Virus record (IMG/VR): IMGVR_UViG_3300037840_000222
Coordinates: 1 to 61,954 of that record
DNA length: 61,954 nucleotides
Direction: 5' to 3' (one strand)
From: a virus
In this document: one piece after another, positions 55,694-61,954 of the stretch
Position numbering within the stretch: the first letter of the stretch is position 1
How the letters are laid out: each line of letters begins with the position of its first letter
Made by a program: the position numbers and the translations under genes
Notes under the pieces: model-generated
What the model was told of the DNA's origin: nothing
The model's database searches: none
Seen by the model: the letters and a program-made list of their open reading frames with translations, nothing else

Positions 55694-56332
55694 ATGGCCT
55701 TAAGTAAGAAATTTAATACTGGTCCAGAAGCCGTAGCTGGCAATGGCTCTAAGCTGAATCCGAAGAAACCCGATTATCGTTCGGCATCCGGATACTCGCC
55801 CGAAGAAGACGTTAACGCTGGTCCGCATGGTGGAAAGAAAGGTAAGGTTTCTCCTTTCCACGATCAGAACTCCGACAATTGGGCTGCTGAACATAACAAG
55901 TTGGTCGGTCAATCCGATTACCAAAAAGACCCGTATCGTGCGAAAGGTAGCGACTTCCCGGTTAAAGCCGTGGACGCCCGTACCGGACAATCTGGTTCTC
56001 ACGGAATGTCGTCCGGACATAACGAGTTGGTTATGCAGGGTATTGGTCTTGAAGGCGCTCGCCATGCCGAAGACGACGGCCCCATGACTCCGGTTCCCGG
56101 AGATAGAAGTAGGGTAGTAGCGTCCTATTTTCCAATTGAAGTCAGTAAGGGTGAAGGTAGTTCTGATACCGGCGAGATTGGCATTTCCGAAATGGTCGAT
56201 CTCGAATGCGGCTATATTGTTGGCGGCGATACTGGAGTGACTGACCGTGTTCCTGAATCGAAAGTAAGTGTCGGTAAACCACCTGCCCGTAATATGAAGG
56301 CTGGTATGGTTGGACAGCAACGTAAAGGTTAA
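55694..56332 (+). CDS. Hypothetical virion-region protein (212 aa)
   Basis: AAGGAATAAAT before ATG. Gly/Asp/Lys rich, low hydrophobicity, beta tail. Lies between terminase and portal; possible structural or internal head protein. Confidence 0.55.
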   Translation: MALSKKFNTGPEAVAGNGSKLNPKKPDYRSASGYSPEEDVNAGPHGGKKGKVSPFHDQNSDNWAAEHNKLVGQSDYQKDPYRAKGSDFPVKAVDARTGQSGSHGMSSGHNELVMQGIGLEGARHAEDDGPMTPVPGDRSRVVASYFPIEVSKGEGSSDTGEIGISEMVDLECGYIVGGDTGVTDRVPESKVSVGKPPARNMKAGMVGQQRKG

Positions 56333-56437
56333 TAAGTTCGGGTATTGGAAGGCTCCCGGCTTTGCTGGCAAGGGATAAGGTGGTACGGCAGTACAACCTC
56401 CATTAAGCTATCTGTAGTGGACAGCGCCCGATAACTT

Positions 56438-56453
56438 TTTCCATTAATGGAAT
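56438..56453. repeat. Palindrome copy 33
   Basis: First base T. Its ATG opens MEYFETEEM. Confidence 0.95.
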
Positions 56454-56476
56454 ACTTTGAAACTGAGGAAATGTAG

Positions 56477-56641
56477 ATGGGCTGGATGGAGGAAGTTAAA
56501 GCGAACGAGAAACACGGTCTTTTAAATTCCGTGACGGCTTTGATGCATCAGGAAAGTCGGGCTTCCGGCCAACCTGATCTAACAGTAGATCAGATTACTA
56601 AACTCCATCAATTTATTCAAGGTGATCGATCTGTTCTTTAA
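56477..56641 (+). CDS. Hypothetical protein (54 aa)
   Basis: MGWMEEVKANEKHGLLNSVT; acidic/helical. GAGGAAATGTAG before ATG. TAATG overlap with the GIY-YIG gene. A nine-codon ORF from the palindrome ATG (56447) precedes it. Confidence 0.6.
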   Translation: MGWMEEVKANEKHGLLNSVTALMHQESRASGQPDLTVDQITKLHQFIQGDRSVL

Positions 56642-57342
56642 TGTTTACTATATACTGTATAACTAATACTATCAATGGTAAGAAGTATGTTGGTCAGACA
56701 TCTCGTAATATTAAACAGCGATGGTGGGAGCACCAGTCTACTGCTCGCTACGAAGATACCTTATTTTCTAGGGCGATTCGTAAATACGGTCAAGACGCCT
56801 TCGAAATAAAAGAGATAGATCGAACCGAAGACGAAGATGTAGCTTCTTATCGGGAAATGTTTTGGATAACAGTTTTAGGGACATACCGAGACTACGGTTA
56901 TAATAGTGATATTGGTGGTTCGGGTTACTACCAACCTAGCGAAGAGACTCTTCGGAAACGAAGTGAATCTTTGAAAAAGGGCTATGCCGAAGGGCGCGTT
57001 ACTTGGTGTACCCGTACTGATTTGGATGACAATAAGATTGCAGAGATGTATCTGAACGGTTTGAGCCAACGTGCGATAGCGGCTCAACTAAATACATCGA
57101 AAAGAACGATTGCGGTTAGGTTACATAAACTGAACGTACCGCAGCGGGATAAGATCGATCCTAACCGGGTAGGCTATATTTTTACTCCGGAGACTAGGCA
57201 GAAAATGCGAGATGCTAAACTTTCCGATCCTCTGACCGCCGAGCGGTGTCGTAAGATGACTAGAGAGCGGATAGAGAGGAGAATAGATGGCGGTTCTCGA
57301 TCCCCAAGTAATAGACCCGCACCGACCGATATTAGAGTCTGA
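56641..57342 (+). CDS. GIY-YIG homing endonuclease
   Basis: 233 residues. FTIYCITNTINGKKYVGQTS (GIY-YIG), RWWEHQSTARYEDTLFSRAI, YREMFWITVLGT; followed by NUMOD3-like RKRSESLKKGYAEG, a helix-turn-helix segment IAEMYLNGLSQRAIAAQLNT, and a second NUMOD3-like TRQKMRDAKLSD. Its 3' end overlaps portal exon 1 by 56 bases. May mobilise the portal intron just downstream. Confidence 0.85.
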   Translation: MFTIYCITNTINGKKYVGQTSRNIKQRWWEHQSTARYEDTLFSRAIRKYGQDAFEIKEIDRTEDEDVASYREMFWITVLGTYRDYGYNSDIGGSGYYQPSEETLRKRSESLKKGYAEGRVTWCTRTDLDDNKIAEMYLNGLSQRAIAAQLNTSKRTIAVRLHKLNVPQRDKIDPNRVGYIFTPETRQKMRDAKLSDPLTAERCRKMTRERIERRIDGGSRSPSNRPAPTDIRV

Positions 57343-59595
57343 AGCTAAAGCGGCGTTGTCAGATGGGTTGTTTGAAGACGATCCAAGTTTAATATTGGTT
57401 TTAGCGGACACGTTAAAAGCCGAAGCATATGCTGGTACGAAGTCGTGGGTAAACTAAAGCTGCCCACTTTAAATTTCTCCTGATTAAGCTGAACCCTGTG
57501 ACGGGAACAGACTGCAAGCAACCGTATGGTGGGCAGCAGTAGAGACTGAGCGGAGAAACTCCTAACGGAGATGCGACAGTCCGGACTAACGGGAATCAAA
57601 CCGTTAGAGGTAGACAGAAATGATCTACCCTTTCCATTAATGGAATGTAACAAGTGAGCTTTCTGGCCGCAAGCCTCTGTTCTTTATCAATCCCCCTTCG
57701 AAGCTAAATACTGGGAAAACACTTTCGTACCCCGTGCTTCGATTCCTTTTTACACTCTAGCCACTGCGGTAAACAGCCTTGTTCCGAAAGTAATGCAAGG
57801 TCTGTTTTACGAGAATCCTCCTTTTCTGATTCAGAAAAGACCTAAGACTTCCGAGAAGGCTGCTCAAGCCATCGGAGCCATCATTGGGTATCAACTCGAA
57901 GATGAGGATATGGAGTTCCGTCGTGAAACAGAATTAGGCGTTCGTAATGCTATTCTATTTGGTACTGCGATTTGGAAGTGGGGATGGGAGATTTTCACTC
58001 GTGAAAAGAAAACCTATCAGCAGAAATCTGAACCCCTTAAAATCCCTAATCCTCTCAGCGGCTTGGGGCAGGACTCGATAGAGATTCACGGTGACGATGA
58101 CATTGAAGAAGTCATCGAAGAAGAATATATAGATAGACCGTTTTTTAATCACATCCCTAATCTTAGGGAAGTGTTGGTGGCTCCGACTCTCAGAATCCCC
58201 GACATCCGTAAGGCGAAGTATGTTATTCACCGGATGTTTCTCAATTTCAAAGATTTAGATAAACTGCGGGATCGTCCTGGTTATAAAATACCGTCAGAAG
58301 ACGAACTGATTAGTTTGTTCTTTCCCCCGAAGGAACAAGTAGAAACTCCTCTGGGAGAGATGGCAGCACGTAATCCCCTTTGGGATTTGAGGGCGCAGCC
58401 TCGTAACGAAGAAGATTCAGAAGACCCGTTTAGCAAACCATTAGAGGTTCTGGAACGGTGGGATAACGAAACTTGTATCGTCGTTCTCCAAAAGAAATTA
58501 GTTCTGTGTAATGATAAGAACCCTTATGGGAAGATTCCGTTTTTGTCTGTTAACTGGTGGGATATCCCCGAAGCATTTTATGGGATGGGTTTGGCAAAAA
58601 CAATCGGGCAGGAACAACGTCTTCAACAGGGTATTACGGGTACTTGGTTAGACAACGCATCTTTAAACCTTAACGGTGTTTATGTCCGTACACTCGGTAA
58701 AGGTCAGCAGTCTCAGTCTATCCGTATAATGCCGGGTAAAGTTGTTAACGTAGAGTTAGATGCTAACGGCAAAGGCGATTTCAAACCCCTAGAACGTTTA
58801 CCGGCTGTTCCCGAAGCGGCGGAACATATTGCGATGTCTCAGGCTCGTGTAGAGTTGAACAGCGGTGCTAACGAAGTTACTGCTCAGGGGATCGCAGGTA
58901 ACGCCGCCCACAGTAATATGGGTCGTACTGCGGCGGGTGCTAACTTGATTGGTGCTGGTGCTGATTCTCGCCCACAGGATTTTGTAGAAAAATTTGTATC
59001 TCAGGTCTTTATTCCATTCCTCTACGAAGTGCAGGAAATGGATAGACGACTGTTACCCAAAGAAACTATTAAGTACATTCTCGACGAAGAGTTGGAACAT
59101 GCTTATTTCTCTGAGGGCGGGTCTGTAACCGAACTGTTAAACGCTCGTATTAAATTCTCAGTACTGGCTGGGGCTAAGATGCAGGCGCGTAGACAAATGG
59201 CACAGGCGATGCCACTTCTCATACAATTATTGACGAACGAGCAAACTACTAAGCAATTGGGTATTCAGAAAAAGAAAGTTAACGTAGCTGCCATCCTTGA
59301 AGACTTCATCGAAGTATCAGGTTGGAAAGTTCGTAACGATTGGATTCAGGATATGACTCCTGAAGATGAAAAGCGGTATATGGCTCAGTCTCCCGCTGCC
59401 CAAGTCCAAGCTAAAGCCCAGGCTCAGGGTCAGTTACAGCAACAACAACATTCGAACAAACTAGAACTTATCGATCAGGAAAATTTGAGTCGTGCTGGTA
59501 GAGAAGTTTTAAGGCACACTATGGAGCAAGCAGAGACTCCGGAGGCAACGTTTGGTTCCCCGGCTAGCGGAGCAGGCTTTGGTGGATCATTTTAA
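57287..59595 (+). CDS. Portal protein, split by a group I intron
   Basis: Exon 1 57287-57450 (MAVLDPQVIDPHRPILESEA ... TKSWV), intron 57451-57656, exon 2 57657-59595 (AFWPQASVLYQSPFEAKYWE). Joined product about 700 residues, the size of podovirus-type portals. Exon 2 has KVMQGLFYENPPFLIQKRPK and a wing/stem region; Gln-rich C-terminal part (QAQGQLQQQQHSNK). GGAGAATAG before ATG. Forms the dodecameric DNA gate at the head vertex. Confidence 0.75.
57451..57656 (+). ncRNA. Group I intron (206 nt, no ORF) in the portal gene
   Basis: 5' site: exon GTGGGT pairs with the intron GCCCAC, with U-G at the splice point (P1). P7-like GACTG ... CAGTC (AGAGACTGAGC and GCGACAGTCCGG) with a GGAG-AAA-CTCC stem between. 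Intron ends in G at 57656, which is also the only nearby G that keeps the frame. A palindrome copy (57631-57646) sits near the 3' end as a hairpin. Confidence 0.7.
57631..57646. repeat. Palindrome copy 34
   Basis: First base T. Inside the portal group I intron. Confidence 0.95.
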
Positions 59596-60243
59596 ATGAG
59601 AACTAAAACCTGCTCTCAATGTAATGTTGAGAAACCCATCAACCTTTTTCGACAAGAGAAAAGAACTAAAGACGGCTATCAAGCTAGGTGTAAAGCGTGT
59701 GAAATGAAGTACAAAAATGAGCATAAGACTTTACCTGAGAGTATAGATAAACGCCGCAAAGCTGATGCTAAACGAAAACTATCTTATTTAGATTTATACA
59801 CAAGTAATCCAGACTTAATCGATAACGAAAAGTACTGCCCACGATGCGACCAGGCTAAAGAAGCGATTCACTTTAGTAAAGAACTTCGTCGTAAAGGTGG
59901 TCTTAAAGATTATTGTAAAGTCTGTGAAAGGGAGATGTGTAAAAGTAGATATGATGAATTAAAACAATTGGTGTTTCAGAAATTAGGTTGGAGTTGCTGC
60001 CGATGCGGATATCACGATGTTCGCGCACTCCAGATAGACCACGTTAACGGCGGTGGTAATAAAGAACATAAACAAGTAAAGAATAGTCTTTCTTTTTTAA
60101 AGAAAGTTCTTACTGACGATAAAGGGAGCTATCAAATTCTCTGTGCTAACTGCAACTGGGTTAAACGTCACGAAAACAAAGAAGAGCCTTTTTATACCCT
60201 AAAATTAACCGATTCCATTAATGGAATTACAACCTGCCGATAG
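59596..60243 (+). CDS. Zinc-finger HNH homing endonuclease
   Basis: 215 residues. Two C-S/P-x-C ... C-K-x-C zinc modules (CSQCNVEKPINLFRQEKRTK; CPRCDQAKEAIHFSKELRRK) followed by an HNH core CCRCGYHDVRALQIDHVNGG and LCANCNWVKRHENK. Palindrome in frame at the C-terminus (DSINGITTCR). Inserted between portal and head genes. Confidence 0.85.
   Translation: MRTKTCSQCNVEKPINLFRQEKRTKDGYQARCKACEMKYKNEHKTLPESIDKRRKADAKRKLSYLDLYTSNPDLIDNEKYCPRCDQAKEAIHFSKELRRKGGLKDYCKVCEREMCKSRYDELKQLVFQKLGWSCCRCGYHDVRALQIDHVNGGGNKEHKQVKNSLSFLKKVLTDDKGSYQILCANCNWVKRHENKEEPFYTLKLTDSINGITTCR
60212..60227. repeat. Palindrome copy 35
   Basis: Exact. In frame at the end of the HNH gene (DSINGI). Confidence 0.95.
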
Positions 60244-60249
60244 GAGATT

Positions 60250-60444
60250 ATGGAAAAAGCAATTGTAGGCGACGTAGTAAGACTGAACAGCGGCAGTCCT
60301 GCTTTGACGATTATCAGAGTTAATAACGGGACTGTTGATTGTATATGGCTGTGCGAAGAAAAGTTTGAACAAGGTAATTTTCCTCTGCCGTGTGTTTATA
60401 AAGATGAGTTTATAACTGAGCAGCTTAGGAACCTTCTCGCGTGA
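60250..60444 (+). CDS. Hypothetical small protein (64 aa)
   Basis: MEKAIVGDVVRLNSGSPALT then WLCEEKFEQGNFPLPCVYKD: matches small YodC-like (DUF2158) proteins (G-D-x-V-x-L-x-S-G-G/S-x-x-M/L-T-V/I). Confidence 0.7.
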   Translation: MEKAIVGDVVRLNSGSPALTIIRVNNGTVDCIWLCEEKFEQGNFPLPCVYKDEFITEQLRNLLA

Positions 60445-60878
60445 TACCCTACGAACCCGTTAAACCGGACTACTCCGACATTGAAAAAGCTGTAGAGTAT
60501 GTTAACGAAGCATACCGGGCCGAGTCTTCTCGGACTGGTCTATCCACAAGAGAAGTCTCTGGTGAAGAGATACAGGAAGCCGTCAGATGGGCTGATGGCC
60601 AAGAACTTCAGAACATAGTGGATACCCGTGGATACGGGATTGTTATTAGTCTCATTCACGGATATATGGACGGATATATTAGGGATTGCATCCTGACTAA
60701 CCCGGCTAACAAAGACGAAGTTCTTCAGAATCAGTGTCTAGCCCACTCAGCGACACATATTTTCGAGCGGCTCGAATCAGATGTTAAATCCAGATTGGTG
60801 GCTGCCGAGTCTGTCCCCGAAGTAGTTAAGTTAGGAATAAGATTAGCAAGAGGGGTTCCGGTCGGGAGTGCTGACTAG
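60441..60878 (+). CDS. Hypothetical virion-region protein (145 aa)
   Basis: GTG start in a GTGA overlap. Helical, acidic (SDIEKAVEYVNEAYRAESSR). Perhaps a head-completion protein; unassigned. Confidence 0.55.
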   Translation: MIPYEPVKPDYSDIEKAVEYVNEAYRAESSRTGLSTREVSGEEIQEAVRWADGQELQNIVDTRGYGIVISLIHGYMDGYIRDCILTNPANKDEVLQNQCLAHSATHIFERLESDVKSRLVAAESVPEVVKLGIRLARGVPVGSAD

Positions 60879-61093
60879 TGGCGTTAGATAACACATCCTT
60901 GATTCCTATCGCTCTTGGTGGGATCGCCATAGGAGCCGCCGCTCTCAAAATAATTGACAAACTAGTTTCCGGCAGGAATGGAAACGGTAAAAGCAGAAAA
61001 TCTGGTGAAATAGCTATTGCAGAGTGGGAGTTGTTTTTCACCAAAATGAAAGACGATATTGTAAACGAAGTTGTTAAAAGAATTAAAGACTAA
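60878..61093 (+). CDS. Small protein with one membrane-like helix (71 aa)
   Basis: GTG start overlapping TAG. Begins MALDNTSLIPIALGGIAIGA; hydrophobic stretch then charged helix KMKDDIVNEVVKRIKD. Confidence 0.55.
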   Translation: MALDNTSLIPIALGGIAIGAAALKIIDKLVSGRNGNGKSRKSGEIAIAEWELFFTKMKDDIVNEVVKRIKD

Positions 61094-61134
61094 AATTTCC
61101 GCTCGCAGTCGGATTACTGCATAGGAGAAATTGA

Positions 61135-61954
61135 ATGCCCGTTGGAACGCCCGCACCACCTTCTACTGAAGTTGATCCTTTTACCGATACCCAGTTCGCT
61201 CCGTTAGATACGAGTGACGGTCCTAAACATATTGCTGCTCTTGGGCGAATTGCCGAAGAACATCCTGAGTTGCAGACCGGACTTTTACAGGAGTCTACCG
61301 AACCACAGCCTACTCCGACATCTGTTCCCCCAGTTGACGAACCGGAAGTAATCGAAGTCGAAGGCGGAACGATTACCATTAGCCACGACGCTAAAGGCTG
61401 GCACGGAGTTTTAGAACAAGAAGATGGAGGGGGGAAAGAAACCTTCCATGGTAAGACCCAAAAAGAACTGATGGCCAGTGTTCTTCAAGGGAAATTGAAA
61501 GCTACTGCTCAGATCAGAAAGCTGAACAAGAAACTTAAGTTAGGTACGCCTGTCGCTGTTCCGGAAACAGTTGTACAACCGGCAGTCTATCAATCTAAGC
61601 AACTGTCAGCCAATGATATTTTTGAAATAAAGACCGAACTAGCTAACGATCCGGATAAGGCATTCGAATCCTGGTTTCAGAAGAAGTTCGGAATGTCTGC
61701 TACCCAACTGGTGGCTACAGCCCAAGAGGCTAACAATCGTTCACGAAAAGGCGAAGAAGCCTATGAGGAATTGAGTATTGAAGGGGTTTCTAAGGAATTC
61801 TTGGAAAAACATCCTGATTACTATCCTCACGTAGATAACGGTCAGAACATTATGACTTGGCTGTGCCGAAACAAACTAGGTCGTCAAGTCACTCAGAACG
61901 ACAATTTTGGTACTATCTCCGGAGAACTTCTCCGTAAGGGATTGTACACGGTAG
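61135..61954 (+). CDS. Scaffold-like head protein, cut by window end
   Basis: 273 codons visible. AGGAGAAATTGA before ATG. Pro/Thr/Glu-rich N-terminus (PSTEVDPFTDTQFAPLDTSD), then charged helices (LKATAQIRKLNKKLKLG). Position after the portal and composition fit a scaffold or protease-scaffold protein. Confidence 0.6.
   Translation, partial: MPVGTPAPPSTEVDPFTDTQFAPLDTSDGPKHIAALGRIAEEHPELQTGLLQESTEPQPTPTSVPPVDEPEVIEVEGGTITISHDAKGWHGVLEQEDGGGKETFHGKTQKELMASVLQGKLKATAQIRKLNKKLKLGTPVAVPETVVQPAVYQSKQLSANDIFEIKTELANDPDKAFESWFQKKFGMSATQLVATAQEANNRSRKGEEAYEELSIEGVSKEFLEKHPDYYPHVDNGQNIMTWLCRNKLGRQVTQNDNFGTISGELLRKGLYTV

Noticed and set aside
55700-56371. Long minus-strand ORF opposite gene 55694-56332
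   Set aside because: Antisense shadow: composition, ribosome sites and coupling favour the plus-strand gene.
420-60227. Palindromes as intrinsic terminators
   Set aside because: The hairpin is AT-rich and not followed by a U-run; copies lie inside translated genes and between co-directional genes that seem co-expressed.

Overview
The window looks like part of the genome of a tailed double-stranded DNA bacteriophage. It carries its own replication set (beta clamp, clamp-loader ATPase, primase-helicase, family A polymerase, SSB, ERF annealing protein, RecB-like exonuclease, RNA ligase), a sigma-70-like factor, and a late block with lysis genes, structural genes, large terminase and portal. Genes are packed with 1-4 base start/stop overlaps, and GTG and TTG starts are common. 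The host cannot be named. Sigma-70 promoters and a spanin-like gene weakly suggest a Gram-negative host.

Layout. 1-33 kb, minus strand: replication, recombination, RNA repair and many small genes; one small plus-strand gene (26845-27030) has its own sigma-70 promoter. 33-43 kb, minus strand: an array of very small accessory genes (PP2C phosphatase, zinc-ribbon and membrane microproteins), interrupted by non-coding structured loci and one AT-rich plus-strand GIY-YIG gene. 43.2-45.24 kb: non-coding junction with operator-like sites, short iterons, a tRNA(CAU), a tRNA-like RNA without anticodon arm and other hairpins. 45.24-61.95 kb, plus strand: broken SprT-like gene, spanin/holin/lysozyme, beta-rich structural proteins, TerL, portal (interrupted by a 206-nt group I intron) and a scaffold-like gene cut by the window edge. 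Five homing-type endonuclease genes are scattered through the phage, with a sixth HNH gene near the left end.

Two repeat systems stand out. (1) A 16-bp palindrome, ATTCCATTAATGGAAT, occurs about 35 times (plus two degenerate copies) in both transcription blocks. Many copies are fused to the stop codon of the preceding gene (TAA-TTCC...), several supply the ATG of the next gene, and about nine lie in frame inside core genes as N-S-I-N-G-I or I-P-L-M-E. A duplicated small gene (8494-8709 and 35677-35892) carries a copy at the same place in both loci, as if gene plus palindrome were a cassette. (2) Eleven gene junctions on the minus strand share a stop-hairpin-start element. The stop codon of the upstream gene lies in the 5' strand of a basal stem whose 3' strand holds the GGAGGG ribosome-binding site of the next gene. 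The basal stem shows compensatory changes and the apical stem differs each time; in three copies it is built from the palindrome. I did not recognise either as a named element. Together they look like a system for joining and translationally coupling small gene cassettes.
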